Below, in pieces: positions 10,047 through 20,977 of a stretch of DNA of 43,508 nucleotides. The position numbers were made by a program, and so were the translations under genes. The DNA comes from an uncultured Chromatiaceae bacterium (GTDB lineage: Bacteria; Pseudomonadota; Gammaproteobacteria; Tenderiales; Tenderiaceae), in NCBI GenBank assembly GCA_945787785.1, contig CALZIO010000021.1:1-43508 (forward strand). Reading direction: 5' to 3'. Numbering within the stretch: the stretch's first letter is position 1; every line of letters starts with the position of its first letter. Under the pieces are notes generated by a model that saw only the letters and a program-made list of their open reading frames with translations, was not told where the DNA came from and ran no database searches.

Positions 10047-11029
10047 CGGTCTTGCCCTCCAAGAGTTCTTTCTCCCAGCGATGTATCACTGAGGGATGTT
10101 TCTAGGATGCGCCAAACTAATTCTTCAAAACTCAAACCAGCGGCCCGGGCCGCCATTGGCACCAAACTATGATCTGTCATACCAGGCACGGTATTCACTT
10201 CTAACAAATAAGGACTGCCCGCCTCATCGGCCATAAAATCGACCCGCCCCCAACCACCAGCACCGACAAGATCAAAAGCTGCAATTGCAAGGCGCTGTAA
10301 CTCAAGCTCTTGCTGCGGTTCTAAACCACAAGGGCAGTGATAAGAGGTATCATTCGCCTCATATTTGGCTTCAAAATCATAAAAATCGCGCGGCGTTTCC
10401 AGACGAATTGTGGGCAATGCTTCATTCCCCAACACCGCCACCGTGTATTCCGCACCACTGATCCAGCGCTCCACAATCACGCTGTCATCTTTAGCTGCTG
10501 CTTCACGGATGGCATGCACAAGCTGAGACGGATCGTTTACTTTGGTCATACCGATACTGGATCCTTCACGTGAAGGCTTAACTATCAATGGCAACCCTAA
10601 CTCATCAATGACTTGATCAACCTTACTCGCCTCAGTTACCACTTGATAAGCAGGCGTAGGCATGCCCGCACCTTGCCACAGCTGCTTGCAACGTAATTTA
10701 TCCATGCCTAAGGCTGAGCCAAGCACACCACTACCGGTATAAGGCATGCCGATTGTTTCCAATGCGCCCTGCATCACGCCATCTTCACCACCACGGCCAT
10801 GCAAAATAATGAAGGCGCGATCAAAATCATCTGCATCCAGATCCATCAGGATGTTGTCCGACACATCCACACCATGGACATCCACACCTTTGCTTTGCAA
10901 CGCCGCCAGCACGGCAGCACCACTCTCGAGAGAAATTTCACGTTCAGCGGAACGCCCACCCATCAGCACAGCCACCTTGCCGAAGCCTTTTGGATCAGTT
11001 ATTTGCGGCATGTGCAGAGCGGCCATCAT
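10043..11029 (-). CDS. ddl: D-alanine--D-alanine ligase
   Basis: Ddl is an ATP-grasp enzyme that joins two D-alanines for MurF. It has the N-terminal block VAVLMGGRSAEREISLESG, the ATP-grasp signature LIVKPSREGSSIGM, the loop serine region and the C-terminal metal-binding LLEVNTVPGMTDHS. The open frame starts with TTG at 11032, followed at once by ATG at 11029 and ATG at 11026. GAGGAGG ends at 11034, giving 4- and 7-base spacings, so either ATG is plausible; I give 11029 (328 residues). The murB stop overlaps this start. Position in the dcw cluster corresponds to ddlB. Confidence 0.97.
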   Translation of the reverse strand: MMAALHMPQITDPKGFGKVAVLMGGRSAEREISLESGAAVLAALQSKGVDVHGVDVSDNILMDLDADDFDRAFIILHGRGGEDGVMQGALETIGMPYTGSGVLGSALGMDKLRCKQLWQGAGMPTPAYQVVTEASKVDQVIDELGLPLIVKPSREGSSIGMTKVNDPSQLVHAIREAAAKDDSVIVERWISGAEYTVAVLGNEALPTIRLETPRDFYDFEAKYEANDTSYHCPCGLEPQQELELQRLAIAAFDLVGAGGWGRVDFMADEAGSPYLLEVNTVPGMTDHSLVPMAARAAGLSFEELVWRILETSLSDTSLGERTLGGQDR

Positions 11030-11925
11030 CAAGCCTCCTCGCCAACGATGTGCACTTCATGTACCAGTTGCACATCCTGTTGAGACTTAACTTCAGCGGC
11101 GACTTTTTCAATCAAAGCCTCAATCTCAGCCGCTGTTGCCTTACCTGTGTTGATAATGAAATTAGCGTGCTTCTCAGAGACACATGCACCACCGATGCAA
11201 GTGCCTTTTAAGCCACTGACTTCGATTAATCTTGCAGCATAATCACTTTCCGGATTGCGAAATACAGAACCACAGCTAGGCAAACCTATGGGTTGACTGG
11301 CGCCACGTCTCTCCAGCAACTCTTTAATGCGCGCCGTGGCGGTATCAGTATCGCCGCGATGCAATCTAAGATGGGCCGCAACAAACCATTCTCCTGTCAC
11401 ACCTATTACACGACGATAAGCCACTTCGAATTCATCCGGCTGACGCAAGTGGCGCTTGCCAAAACGGTCGATCGTTTCTACCGCTGCCACGTGTTGCCAG
11501 GTTTCACCGCCAAAGGCACCGGCATTCATCGCCAGGGCACCTCCCATGGTGCCGGGAATACCGGCCAGAAATTCTGCCCCAACCAATTGTTGGCGGGCAC
11601 AAAAGCGAGCCACTTTGGCACAGGCTACTCCTGCCTCAGCCCTAATCAGCCCTTCATCCAGCAAATCGATCTCATTCAACAGGCCGCTGGTCATAATTAC
11701 TGTGCCGCGAATGCCACCATCACGCACCAGCAAATTACTCCCTAGCCCGACCCACATAAGCGGTTCGTTGCCAGGCAAGCCAGCTAGAAACTCAGCCAGA
11801 TCTTCGATGTCAGCGGGTTCGTAATAACGTTCCGCCGGGCCACCCACACGCCAACTGGTGTGACGCGACATTGGCTCATTCAGCTTTAGGTTGCCGCGCA
11901 GGGTCTGCTGCATCGCCGCCATCAT
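11029..11925 (-). CDS. murB: UDP-N-acetylmuramate dehydrogenase MurB
   Basis: MurB reduces UDP-GlcNAc-enolpyruvate to UDP-MurNAc with FAD and NADPH. The 298 residues fit the shorter type II form. Family motifs include [13 protein letters not shown], the FAD-binding [16 protein letters not shown], the block [20 protein letters not shown], and the catalytic serine region [15 protein letters not shown]-terminal glutamate region ([10 protein letters not shown]...) is present. The start ATG at 11925 overlaps the murC stop and follows GGAGGG by six bases. murB is inside the dcw cluster here between murC and ddl; in E. coli and Pseudomonas it lies elsewhere. Confidence 0.97.
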   Translation of the reverse strand: MMAAMQQTLRGNLKLNEPMSRHTSWRVGGPAERYYEPADIEDLAEFLAGLPGNEPLMWVGLGSNLLVRDGGIRGTVIMTSGLLNEIDLLDEGLIRAEAGVACAKVARFCARQQLVGAEFLAGIPGTMGGALAMNAGAFGGETWQHVAAVETIDRFGKRHLRQPDEFEVAYRRVIGVTGEWFVAAHLRLHRGDTDTATARIKELLERRGASQPIGLPSCGSVFRNPESDYAARLIEVSGLKGTCIGGACVSEKHANFIINTGKATAAEIEALIEKVAAEVKSQQDVQLVHEVHIVGEEA

Positions 11926-13334
11926 GCAGAACCCTCCTGCAGTTGCTGAGACAGATTCGCGGCAGCGGCACCAATGCTGCCGGCACCCAGCGTCAGCACG
12001 ACATCACCTTCATGAATCACACCCTCAAGGGTGGAGGCCAACTCATCAACACTCTCTATAAAGATAGGGTCTACCAGGCCGCGAGCACGAATGGCCCGTG
12101 CCAGGCTGCGCGAATCAGCGCCAGCTATTGGCTCTTCACCGGCCGCATACACCTCCAGCAGCACCAGCACATCCACTTCAGACAAGGTCATCGAGAAATC
12201 TTCAAACAGGTCACGGGTACGGCTATAACGATGCGGCTGAAAGGCGACCACCAAACGCCGCTCAGGCCAACCGGCACGAATCGCGGCCACAGTCGCGGCC
12301 ACCTCACGCGGGTGATGACCGTAGTCATCAATCAACATCACTTTGCCTTTGCTGGTTTCAACTTCGCCATTCAGTTGAAAGCGACGACCAATACCTTCAA
12401 AACCAGCCAGCGCCTTCACGATAATGTCATCTTGAACACCCAGCTCCTGCGCTACCGCAATCGCAGCCAAGGCATTCAAGACATTGTGAAGACCTGCCAT
12501 ATTCAAGGTCACCTCTAGATTCTCTGCATGACCTTCACGCGATACAGCAAAAAATGTTTGATTACCTAGTTGGCGCAAATTCGAAGCTCGCAGATCCGCC
12601 TCTTCCGAGAAGCCGTAGGTCAACATAGGCCGGGTACACTCATCCATTACCTCACGCACCCCGCCATCATCCACACACACTACCGCCAGACCATAAAAAG
12701 GCAGATGATGCAAAAACTCGATAAAAGTTTGACGCAACTTGTTGTAGTCACCGCCATAGGTGGACATATGATCGACATCGACATTGGTCACCACCGCCAA
12801 CATCGGTTGCAAATAAAGAAACGAGGCATCACTTTCATCCGCTTCGGCCACCAGATATTCACCTGTTCCCAAGCGCGCATTAGTACCGGCGCTATTCAAG
12901 CGACCACCGATAACGAAGGTTGGATCCAGTTCTGCTTCCGCCAACAGACTGGCAATAAGACTGGTCGTAGTGGTTTTACCATGGGTACCTGCCACGGCAA
13001 TACCGAAACGAAAACGCATCAGCTCAGCTAACATCTCGGCCCGTGGCACTACCGGAATACGACGCTCGTGTGCCGCCACGACTTCCGGATTATCCTGCTT
13101 CACCGCTGATGAAATCACCAGCGCATCACAAGTCTGAACATTCTCAGCAACATGCTCTTTATCAATCTTGATCCCAAGCGATGACAAGCGCATGGTCATA
13201 GCGTTTTGACCCAGATCAGAACCGCTAACCAGATAGCCCAGATTATGCAGCACCTCGGCAATACCCCCCATACCCGCGCCACCGATGCCGACAAAGTGGA
13301 TATGATTGATGCGGCGCATGGCTGAATTACCCAT
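11922..13334 (-). CDS. murC: UDP-N-acetylmuramate--L-alanine ligase MurC
   Basis: MurC adds L-alanine to UDP-MurNAc in the cytoplasm. The 470 residues show the N-terminal Rossmann block [17 protein letters not shown], the Mur ligase P-loop [12 protein letters not shown], the central [10 protein letters not shown] and the C-terminal [14 protein letters not shown] and [12 protein letters not shown] blocks. The start ATG at 13334 has GGAGG six bases upstream and overlaps the end of murG by eight bases. An ATG five codons inside (13319) is an alternative with a weaker site. It is part of the overlapping chain murG-murC-murB-ddl-ftsQ. Confidence 0.98.
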   Translation of the reverse strand: MGNSAMRRINHIHFVGIGGAGMGGIAEVLHNLGYLVSGSDLGQNAMTMRLSSLGIKIDKEHVAENVQTCDALVISSAVKQDNPEVVAAHERRIPVVPRAEMLAELMRFRFGIAVAGTHGKTTTTSLIASLLAEAELDPTFVIGGRLNSAGTNARLGTGEYLVAEADESDASFLYLQPMLAVVTNVDVDHMSTYGGDYNKLRQTFIEFLHHLPFYGLAVVCVDDGGVREVMDECTRPMLTYGFSEEADLRASNLRQLGNQTFFAVSREGHAENLEVTLNMAGLHNVLNALAAIAVAQELGVQDDIIVKALAGFEGIGRRFQLNGEVETSKGKVMLIDDYGHHPREVAATVAAIRAGWPERRLVVAFQPHRYSRTRDLFEDFSMTLSEVDVLVLLEVYAAGEEPIAGADSRSLARAIRARGLVDPIFIESVDELASTLEGVIHEGDVVLTLGAGSIGAAAANLSQQLQEGSA

Positions 13335-14421
13335 TGGTCGCCTCCATGCACAAATCCGCCACCTGCATCACGGCTGCCGGCTTGGCCAGAGCACGCGCCT
13401 GTTCAGCCATGTGCAACAACTCATTACGATTATTTCCGGCGCAGTCACGTATGAAGCCGTTCAAAATCTCTTTCAAACGCTCAGCGCTCAATTCAGACTG
13501 TGGCAACAACAGCGCAGCACCCTGATCCGACAAATAACGTGCATTGGCACTCTGATGATCATCCACCGCAAATGGGAATGGCACCAGCATCGCGCCAATG
13601 CCCGCGGCTGCCAATTCAGACACAGTCAGTGCACCGGCGCGGCAAAGCACAACATCCGCCCAGCCGTAGGCCTCGGCCATATCGCTAATAAAAGGCTCGA
13701 GTTTGGCGCTCACTTGCAACGCTTTATAATGTTGTTGTGCCGCAGCGAAATTGCGCTTGCCTGCCTGATGCCACACCTCGGGCCGCTGTTCGGCAGGCAA
13801 CATAGCCATTGCCTCAGGCACCATCTCATTCAGGGCCTGTGCACCCAGGCTTCCACCCAACACCAGCAGGCGCAAACTGTCATCACGCCCAGCAAAACGC
13901 AGTGCTGGCTCAGGTAAGGCAGCAATCTCCTGCCTGACCGGATTGCCGGTATCCATTACCTTTTCGGATTTTTCAAACGTGTTGGGGAAGGCCTGCATCA
14001 CTCGGTTGGCGACACGTGCCAACAGCTTGTTAGTTAAACCGGCAATGGCATTCTGCTCATGAATTAACAAAGGTTTGCGCAGCAACCAACTCACCAAACC
14101 ACCAGGACCCGCAACAAAACCACCCATACCCAGGATCGCCATCGGCCGCCGGCGCAAAATCACTTTCAGCGACTGATACATCGCCCTGGCCAAACGCAGT
14201 GGTGCCAACAGCCATCCCAGCAAACCTTTACCGCGCAAACCCGAAATAGAGATCCACTCAATGTCGATTCCTGCCTGCGGCACCAAATCCGCTTCCATGC
14301 CATTGCGGGTTCCCAGCCAAAATACTTCTGCACCGCGGGCCTGCAACTCATGCGCCACAGCTAATGCAGGGAAGACATGGCCACCCGTACCACCCGCCAT
14401 AATCATTACCCGAGCAGTCAC
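13327..14421 (-). CDS. murG: UDP-GlcNAc:lipid I N-acetylglucosaminyltransferase MurG
   Basis: MurG converts lipid I to lipid II on the cytoplasmic face of the inner membrane. The 364-residue GT-B protein has the N-terminal G-loop [14 protein letters not shown], the second G-loop region [10 protein letters not shown], a third near [11 protein letters not shown], and the UDP-binding [16 protein letters not shown]. The start codon is GTG at 14421, overlapping the ftsW TGA stop as GTGA. GGAGGA lies seven bases upstream. Downstream murC begins inside its last codons. Confidence 0.98.
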   Translation of the reverse strand: MTARVMIMAGGTGGHVFPALAVAHELQARGAEVFWLGTRNGMEADLVPQAGIDIEWISISGLRGKGLLGWLLAPLRLARAMYQSLKVILRRRPMAILGMGGFVAGPGGLVSWLLRKPLLIHEQNAIAGLTNKLLARVANRVMQAFPNTFEKSEKVMDTGNPVRQEIAALPEPALRFAGRDDSLRLLVLGGSLGAQALNEMVPEAMAMLPAEQRPEVWHQAGKRNFAAAQQHYKALQVSAKLEPFISDMAEAYGWADVVLCRAGALTVSELAAAGIGAMLVPFPFAVDDHQSANARYLSDQGAALLLPQSELSAERLKEILNGFIRDCAGNNRNELLHMAEQARALAKPAAVMQVADLCMEATNG

Positions 14422-15644
14422 GACTTAATCCTCCGCTCACGTTTTTTACGGCGTGTATCAGGCTTACCCACACGGCGTTCCGCCTGTATTGAGCTACGGC
14501 GTACTTCGTAATCCACGCGCAGCAACAGCGCCACGGCAACACAACACACCACGATACTGCTACCGCCATAACTCATTAAAGGCAGAGTCAAGCCCTTGGT
14601 CGGCAACACCCCCATGTTGACACCGATATTGATGAAGGCTTGCAGGCTCAGCCATAGCCCCAGCCCATAGGCCAGGTAAGCAGCAAACTGTTGCTCCTTT
14701 GCTTCGGCCTGACGAGCAATTGCAAATGCTCGCATCACTAACACCACAAATAAGGCAATCACCAACAAAGAACCAATCAGACCAAATTCTTCAGCAAACA
14801 CGGCAAACAGAAAATCGGTATGCGCCTCAGGCAAATAAAACAGCTTCTGCACACCGCTACCCAAACCCACACCCCAGATTTCACCACGGCCAATGGCGAT
14901 CAAGGCTTGGGTCAACTGAAAACCACTATTAAATGGATCTGCCCAGGGATTAAGGAAGGTGGTTAGGCGCTCCATACGATAAGGCGAAGTAATCGCAAGC
15001 AAGGTCATAGCCGCCGCTACCAGCATTACCAACAGACTAAATTGCCATAACCGGACTCCACCAATGAACATCATCGCCATCGCTGTCGCCATAATCACCA
15101 CCGTGGCACCAAAGTCCGGCTCAAACAGCAACAACAGCGCCACCAGAGACAGCACCAACATCGGCTTAAGAAATCCCTGGAAGCTAGTGCGCACTTCGTC
15201 ACCACGCCTGACCAGATAACCGGCCAGATAGATGATGACAAACAGTTTCATCAACTCGGAAACCTGCAGATTAAACACACCCAGATTGATCCAACGGCTA
15301 GCGCCATTCACGGTTCGGCCAACGCCGGGAATCAACACTATTAACAACAACATCAATCCTGCCAACAGCAACCAGGGACCAAGACGCTGCCAAACTGCCA
15401 CTGGCACTTTGAACACCATCAATCCGGCAGTCAGTCCAATGGCAATAAAAATCATCTGGCGAATCGTGTAAAACCAGGGCTGGCCATAATCTTCGTATGC
15501 TATATGCAGCGAGGCTGATGCCACCATGATCAAACCAAGCGATAACAATACGATCATGGCACCGACCAGCAATGGGTCATACATCAGTGGCGCAGCACTG
15601 ACCTGGCTTTTTGATTTAGCGGCTGTCAAACGAGTCGCACTCAT
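14418..15644 (-). CDS. ftsW: Septal peptidoglycan glycosyltransferase FtsW
   Basis: FtsW is a SEDS-family polytopic inner-membrane protein that polymerises lipid II at the septum together with FtsI. The 408 residues contain about ten hydrophobic segments. SEDS blocks are visible: WINLGVFNLQVSELMKLF, LLLFEPDFGATVV, EAHTDFLFAVFAEEFGLIG and the C-terminal LPLMSYGGSS. The tail is basic ([14 protein letters not shown]). The ATG at 15644 overlaps the murD stop as ATGA. It sits between murD and murG, its usual place. Confidence 0.98.
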   Translation of the reverse strand: MSATRLTAAKSKSQVSAAPLMYDPLLVGAMIVLLSLGLIMVASASLHIAYEDYGQPWFYTIRQMIFIAIGLTAGLMVFKVPVAVWQRLGPWLLLAGLMLLLIVLIPGVGRTVNGASRWINLGVFNLQVSELMKLFVIIYLAGYLVRRGDEVRTSFQGFLKPMLVLSLVALLLLFEPDFGATVVIMATAMAMMFIGGVRLWQFSLLVMLVAAAMTLLAITSPYRMERLTTFLNPWADPFNSGFQLTQALIAIGRGEIWGVGLGSGVQKLFYLPEAHTDFLFAVFAEEFGLIGSLLVIALFVVLVMRAFAIARQAEAKEQQFAAYLAYGLGLWLSLQAFINIGVNMGVLPTKGLTLPLMSYGGSSIVVCCVAVALLLRVDYEVRRSSIQAERRVGKPDTRRKKRERRIKS

Positions 15645-17005
15645 GCCAACACCTGCGCCACTGCCGCGGCAAACTGTTCACCACGATCCTCATAGCCTGA
15701 AAACATATCGAAGCTGGCACAAGCTGGCGCCAGCAATACAGCATCTCCTGAATGCGCAACCGCCTTGGCAGCATTCACCGCCTCAAGCAAACTGGTGACA
15801 CGCTGAAGCGGCACCACATTGTCGAGCGCATCAGCAATCAAGCCGGCGTCGCGGCCAAACAGAATCGCGGCACGCCCCTTGTCTGCCATTGCCTCACGCA
15901 AGGCTGAAAAATCCTGATCTTTTCCTTCACCGCCAGCCAGCAATACCACCTTGCCAGCCATACCTTTAATGGCTGCCACGACAGCACCCACATTGGTCGC
16001 TTTTGAGTCGTTGTACCAACTGATGTCATCTTGTTCGGCCAGCCATTGGCAGCGGTGAGGCAAGCCACTGAACTGACGCAATCCTTCAAGCATGGATTTC
16101 ATGGGCAGGCCAACACACTCACCCAAGGCCAGCGCCGCCAGGGCATTGGTAACGTTATGCATACCAGCCACTTTTAAATCCGATACAGGCAACAACAACT
16201 CCTTGCCTTTTGCCAACCAGAGCTTTTGGTCATGATGAAGCACACCGTAATCATTACTGCGTTGCGGTTGCTTAAGACTAAAACGCAACCAGGTTTCATC
16301 ACTGCCACCCCAGGCTGCCACGACTGGATCATCAAGATTTATCAGCTTGAATGTCGAATTGCGATAGATACGCCGTTTTGTCTCAGCGTAGTCATCCAGA
16401 TCGCGGTAACGGTCGAGGTGATCCTGACTGACGTTCAATACCACTGCCGCAGCAGGCTTGAGACTTGCGACCGCCTCAAGCTGGAAGCTGGACAGCTCCA
16501 ACACATACAAGTCCGGCTCAGTTGCTTGTAACAACTCCAGTGCCGGGGTGCCAATGTTGCCGCCGACACGCACATCTATTGCAGCGGCTTTAGCCATCTC
16601 ACCCACCATGGTGGTCACGGTACTCTTGCCATTGGAACCGGTAATGGCAATCACGGGTGCCTTGGCATACCGAGCAAACAATTCAATATCACCCAGCACT
16701 TCAACACCCGCTGCGATCGCTGCAGCAATCGCTGGGTCGCGCAGTGAAATCCCCGGACTGACCACCAACAGTTCAGCCTGTTTAAATAACTCGATATCAA
16801 ACACACCAAACTGGGTTGCCACATCGGGCAGCTCACGTTGTAACTGTTGCAGACCAGGTGGCGTAACACGACTATCAACCACCATTACATCGCCACCTTG
16901 ACGTGCCAGAAAACGGGCGCACGACAAACCGGTCTTGCCCAAACCGACAATAATAGTTTCGTGTTGTCTGTTGGTCTCAGTCTGTTTCAAGAGTGCCAAT
17001 CCCAT
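15641..17005 (-). CDS. murD: UDP-N-acetylmuramoylalanine--D-glutamate ligase MurD
   Basis: MurD adds D-glutamate to UDP-MurNAc-L-Ala. The open frame runs back to 17074, into mraY, but the ATG at 17005 gives 454 residues that start MGLALLKQTETNRQ just before the Rossmann block TIIVGLGKTGLSCARFLA. This start lies after the mraY stop (17017-17019), so I prefer it. The Mur ligase P-loop is ITGSNGKSTVTTM, followed by LELSSFQLE, VLNVSQDHLDRY, YNDSKATNVGA and the C-terminal LAPACASFDMFSGYEDRG. The Shine-Dalgarno sequence is weak (AAAGAAG), consistent with coupling to mraY. Confidence 0.96.
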   Translation of the reverse strand: MGLALLKQTETNRQHETIIVGLGKTGLSCARFLARQGGDVMVVDSRVTPPGLQQLQRELPDVATQFGVFDIELFKQAELLVVSPGISLRDPAIAAAIAAGVEVLGDIELFARYAKAPVIAITGSNGKSTVTTMVGEMAKAAAIDVRVGGNIGTPALELLQATEPDLYVLELSSFQLEAVASLKPAAAVVLNVSQDHLDRYRDLDDYAETKRRIYRNSTFKLINLDDPVVAAWGGSDETWLRFSLKQPQRSNDYGVLHHDQKLWLAKGKELLLPVSDLKVAGMHNVTNALAALALGECVGLPMKSMLEGLRQFSGLPHRCQWLAEQDDISWYNDSKATNVGAVVAAIKGMAGKVVLLAGGEGKDQDFSALREAMADKGRAAILFGRDAGLIADALDNVVPLQRVTSLLEAVNAAKAVAHSGDAVLLAPACASFDMFSGYEDRGEQFAAAVAQVLA

Positions 17006-17016
17006 CTTCTTTGTAC

Positions 17017-18099
17017 CTAACGAAGTTTCAAGGTTGCCAAACCAACCAACACCAGGATCACCGTCACTATCCAAAAACGGACAATAACGCGAGGCTCCGG
17101 CCAGCCCTTTAATTCAAAGTGGTGATGCAGTGGTGCCATACGAAAGATCCTGCGGCCGGTGAGCTTGTATGACACCACCTGCAGAATCACCGAGACAGTC
17201 TCCATCACAAACACGCCACCCATGATTAACAACACCAGTTCTTGTCGAACCACCACCGCAACAATGCCCAGCGCTGCGCCCAGGGCCAGCGCACCAACAT
17301 CACCCATAAATACTTGTGCCGGATAGGTGTTAAACCAGAGAAAGCCGATGCCGGAACCGACAATGGTGCCGCAGAATATTGCCACTTCACCCACACCATC
17401 GATATAGGGAATGCCGAGATAGTCGGCAAACTGTACGTGGCCAGTCACATAGGCGAACACCGCCAGGGCACCTGCCACCATCACGGTGGGCAGAATTGCC
17501 AAGCCATCGAGTCCGTCGGTCAGGTTAACTGCGTTGCTGGTGCCGACAACGACGAAATAGGTCAACACAACAAACATCAAGCCCATTTCAATGGCGACGT
17601 CTTTGAAAAAAGGCACGATCAATTGCGTTTCGACAGGCGACTTAGCTGTTTCGAAAAGAAAGATTGCTGCCGCCAAACCAAACAGTGATTGCCAGAAATA
17701 TTTGGCCTTGGCGGAAATGCCTTTTGGATCCTGCAACACCAGCTTCTTATAATCGTCATAAAAACCGATCGCACCAAAGGCCAGGGTAGTCATCAGCACC
17801 ACCCAGACGTATCGACTTTCGAGATCACCCCACAACAAGGTACTGATGGCGATGGCCACGATAATCAAGGCACCGCCCATGGTTGGCGTGCCCGCCTTGG
17901 AGAAATGTGTCTCTGGCCCCAACTCACGGATTGGCTGGCCAACATTGTATTGGCTCAGCTTACGGATCATCAGCGGCCCAACAATAAAACTGATAATCAA
18001 TGCTGTCAGCACACCCAGAATGGTGCGCAAGGTAATGTAATTGAACACGGCAAAACCGCTGTGAAACTGAGTCAGATATTCGGCCAGATAGATCAACAT
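17017..18099 (-). CDS. mraY: Phospho-N-acetylmuramoyl-pentapeptide transferase MraY
   Basis: MraY makes lipid I by transferring phospho-MurNAc-pentapeptide to undecaprenyl phosphate in the inner membrane. From the ATG at 18099 it has 360 residues, the same as E. coli, and begins [13 protein letters not shown] one codon earlier is in frame but unneeded. About ten transmembrane segments are present with the family blocks [23 protein letters not shown] (catalytic aspartates), [13 protein letters not shown] and the C-terminal [13 protein letters not shown]. The start overlaps the murF stop as TGATG, with GGAG upstream. Confidence 0.98.
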   Translation of the reverse strand: MLIYLAEYLTQFHSGFAVFNYITLRTILGVLTALIISFIVGPLMIRKLSQYNVGQPIRELGPETHFSKAGTPTMGGALIIVAIAISTLLWGDLESRYVWVVLMTTLAFGAIGFYDDYKKLVLQDPKGISAKAKYFWQSLFGLAAAIFLFETAKSPVETQLIVPFFKDVAIEMGLMFVVLTYFVVVGTSNAVNLTDGLDGLAILPTVMVAGALAVFAYVTGHVQFADYLGIPYIDGVGEVAIFCGTIVGSGIGFLWFNTYPAQVFMGDVGALALGAALGIVAVVVRQELVLLIMGGVFVMETVSVILQVVSYKLTGRRIFRMAPLHHHFELKGWPEPRVIVRFWIVTVILVLVGLATLKLR

Positions 18100-19487
18100 C
18101 AATCCACTCCCTCTGACACGAGCGCATTTACGACATTATCCATACTGGCACTGCGCGAACCTTTAACCAGTAGAGTGGCATCCTGATGCACAGACTCCTT
18201 CAGCATTGTCTGGAGATGTTCGATCAAGGCTTGTTGAGTAGCAAAGCACACACCACCCTCACCAAACCCTGCTGCGGCCTGCTGACAGTGTTTACCGCTG
18301 GCCAGGAGTTGATCAACGCCTTTTTCAGCGGCCTCCGTGGCTACTTGAAGATGTAATTTATCCGCATCGCTACCGAGTTCGGCCATGTCACCCATTATCA
18401 GCAGCTTCTCACCCGGCGCTTGTAATAACACTTCAATGGCTGCCCTGAGGGAGGCTGGATTAGCGTTATAACTATCATCAATGAGCAGCTGACCATGACG
18501 CGTTGTCTTGGGCTGCAGACGACCTTTAACCGGCGCCATACTCTCCAGACCGGCCTGCACATCAGCCAGGCTGGCCCCCGCCGCAATTGCGGTTGCCGCT
18601 GCTGCCAGGGCATTCATAACATTGTGTTTACCGGCAAGGCCCATGGCAATTTCAACGTTGCCGACTGGCGTCTGGATCGTAAAAGTGCTTTTATAACCAA
18701 CCTCAGAGATTGCCCAATGCACACCACCTTCCGCAAGACGAACATCAGCATTGGGCAACATACCAAAACCGACACTTTCGAAGTCGACCACTAACTCGCG
18801 CCAATAATCAGCAAAGTCATCATTCAGATTGACCACGGCCGTGCCGGTCTCTCTTAAGCCCTGCCAAATTTCGCCTTTAGAGCGGGCAATATCTTCAAGT
18901 GAACCAAACCCTTCCAGATGAGCGGCAGCGGCATTGGTAATTAGCGCTACATCGGGTTGTACCAAACTGGTGAGATAAGCGATTTCACCGGAATGATTGG
19001 CTCCCATTTCAATCACGGCGCTGCTGTGCTGCTCAGGCTTGAGCCGCAACAGCATCAACGGCACTCCAATATCGTTATTAAGGTTGCCTTCCGTGGCGAA
19101 GACTTCTCCTTTTTGGCTCATAATGCGAGCCAACATCTCTTTAACAGTGGTCTTGCCATTGCTACCGGTAATACCAATGACTTTGCCATCAAATTTTGAG
19201 CGCCAGGCAGCGGCCAGCCGTCCAAGCGCAGCACGGCAATCCGTCACTAATAACTGCGGTAACTCGGTATCGACCCGCTTCTCTACAATAGCTGCGACAG
19301 CACCTTGATCTGCCGCAAAAGCAACAAATTCATGGGCATCGAAATTGGGCCCTTTCAAAGCAACAAACAGATCACCCGCAGTTAAATTGCGGCTGTCGGT
19401 TGAGACGGCGTCAAAACTGATATGCCCCTGACCTAGCAGCTTTGCGTCGAGAATCTTGGCAGCTTGTTGCAGCGTCATCATACTCAT
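18099..19487 (-). CDS. murF: UDP-N-acetylmuramoyl-tripeptide--D-alanyl-D-alanine ligase MurF
   Basis: MurF attaches D-Ala-D-Ala to complete the UDP-MurNAc-pentapeptide. The 462 residues show the N-terminal substrate domain with [19 protein letters not shown], the P-loop [14 protein letters not shown], the [10 protein letters not shown] block, the carbamylated-lysine region and the C-terminal [15 protein letters not shown]. The ATG at 19487 overlaps the murE stop as ATGA. It sits between murE and mraY in the conserved order. Confidence 0.98.
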   Translation of the reverse strand: MSMMTLQQAAKILDAKLLGQGHISFDAVSTDSRNLTAGDLFVALKGPNFDAHEFVAFAADQGAVAAIVEKRVDTELPQLLVTDCRAALGRLAAAWRSKFDGKVIGITGSNGKTTVKEMLARIMSQKGEVFATEGNLNNDIGVPLMLLRLKPEQHSSAVIEMGANHSGEIAYLTSLVQPDVALITNAAAAHLEGFGSLEDIARSKGEIWQGLRETGTAVVNLNDDFADYWRELVVDFESVGFGMLPNADVRLAEGGVHWAISEVGYKSTFTIQTPVGNVEIAMGLAGKHNVMNALAAAATAIAAGASLADVQAGLESMAPVKGRLQPKTTRHGQLLIDDSYNANPASLRAAIEVLLQAPGEKLLIMGDMAELGSDADKLHLQVATEAAEKGVDQLLASGKHCQQAAAGFGEGGVCFATQQALIEHLQTMLKESVHQDATLLVKGSRSASMDNVVNALVSEGVD

Positions 19488-20977
19488 GCCGCCACTCCCA
19501 GTGCCCGTTGCACCTGTTGGCTGTCGCTGAAAGGAATTTTTTTATCGCCGACTTGTTGGTATTCTTCGTGACCCTTGCCCGCCACCAGCACCACATCGTT
19601 GGCCGCCGCTTGAGTGACCGCATGGTGAATCGCTGCGGCACGATCTCCCATCACAACAACATTGTCTGTTTGAATGCCAGAGACAATATTATTAATGATC
19701 AAACTGGGATCTTCGTGACGCGGGTTATCATCAGTCAAGACGATCTGATCAGCCAATCGACTGGCAATCTCACCCATCAAGGCGCGCTTGCCTTGATCAC
19801 GATCGCCACCACAACCGAACACACACCAGAGTTGTGCAGCGCAATGCTCACGCAGGGTCGATAACACCTGCTCTAAAGCATCTGGAGTGTGGGCGTAATC
19901 GACCACTACCAAAGGTTGCCCGGCTTCACCGCCAAAGCGTTCCACTCGGCCAGGCACAGTCTTGAGTTGTGAGAGCTTTTGCAGTGCTGTATCGAAGCCC
20001 ATACCACTCAAAAGCAAGGTCGATAACACCGCCAGCAAGTTACTGACATTAAACCGACCCAATAATGAAGTGTGGATACGACCATCGCCCCATGGTGTTC
20101 GCACATCAATTAAAAGGCCGTCACGCCCCTGGCTTACACAATCGCCACGTACTGTTTTTTGCTCAAACTGGCTATCGCTTTGGCTATACACCACGGGTTC
20201 GATATGCGCGGGCAAACTAAGCAACAACTCGCGTCCAAACGCATCATCACCATTAATCACGGCATAAGCGAGGCCAGGCATTGCAAACAGGCGCGCCTTA
20301 GCCCGGCCATAAGCATCCATATCAACGTGATAATCAAGGTGATCGCGCGATAGATTGGTAAACAATGCCTGATCAAATTCAACTCCACTGACACGCCCTT
20401 GTTCAAGCCCGTGTGAGGACACCTCCATCACCAAACTTTTGGCACCAGCATCAACAAAAGCGCGCAACATAGCCTGCAGTGTAATGGCGTCCGGAGTTGT
20501 ATGTGTTGCCTGCTCAAGGCTGTCGATGAACCCACTACCCAGTGTGCCGATGACTGCGGCCGGTGCCGTCTCACTATTCAGCGCCTGGGCAATAAAATGA
20601 CTGCATGATGTTTTACCATTGGTACCGGTGACACCAACAACAAACAACTGCTTAGAAGGAGAGTCATAAAAACGCGCGGCGATCAACCCAAGCTTATGCG
20701 TTAATCCAGCAATTGGCAGACAAGGCACTGGCGGCTCTGACTGCTCAGATTTAATCACAGACGTATCAACCAATACGGCAACCGCACCTGCCTTGATCGC
20801 TGCATCAATAAATTGATAGCCATCGGTCTGCGTGCCAGGCAACGCGACAAACAAATCCCCACGCACCACTTTGCGGCTGTCGAGCGCGAGCCCTGTCACA
20901 GCGATATCAGCAATCGGCTCATCGACCATGCCTGACAACAGCTCTTGCAGACTCGTTGTGATCGCAGCAGCCGTCAA
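19484..20977 (-). CDS. murE: UDP-N-acetylmuramoyl-tripeptide synthetase MurE (meso-DAP adding)
   Basis: MurE adds the third amino acid of the stem peptide. The 497 residues contain LALDSRKVVRGDLFVALPG, the P-loop GVTGTNGKTSCSHF, the block MEVSSHGLEQGRV and the specificity motif DDNPRHEDP. DNPR is the known signature of enzymes that add meso-diaminopimelate. The start codon is TTG at 20977, overlapping the ftsI TGA as TTGA, with GGAGG six bases upstream (GGAGGTG at 20988-20982). A later methionine at codon 17 would cut conserved sequence. Confidence 0.97.
   Translation of the reverse strand: MTAAAITTSLQELLSGMVDEPIADIAVTGLALDSRKVVRGDLFVALPGTQTDGYQFIDAAIKAGAVAVLVDTSVIKSEQSEPPVPCLPIAGLTHKLGLIAARFYDSPSKQLFVVGVTGTNGKTSCSHFIAQALNSETAPAAVIGTLGSGFIDSLEQATHTTPDAITLQAMLRAFVDAGAKSLVMEVSSHGLEQGRVSGVEFDQALFTNLSRDHLDYHVDMDAYGRAKARLFAMPGLAYAVINGDDAFGRELLLSLPAHIEPVVYSQSDSQFEQKTVRGDCVSQGRDGLLIDVRTPWGDGRIHTSLLGRFNVSNLLAVLSTLLLSGMGFDTALQKLSQLKTVPGRVERFGGEAGQPLVVVDYAHTPDALEQVLSTLREHCAAQLWCVFGCGGDRDQGKRALMGEIASRLADQIVLTDDNPRHEDPSLIINNIVSGIQTDNVVVMGDRAAAIHHAVTQAAANDVVLVAGKGHEEYQQVGDKKIPFSDSQQVQRALGVAA

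Noticed and set aside
11871-12518. 215-codon plus-strand open frame opposite murC
   Set aside because: It lies antisense to conserved murC sequence, has no ribosome binding site that I can see and no recognisable domain.
13306-13917. 203-codon plus-strand open frame opposite murG
   Set aside because: It is antisense to murG, with histidine/glutamine-rich low-information content and no family signature.
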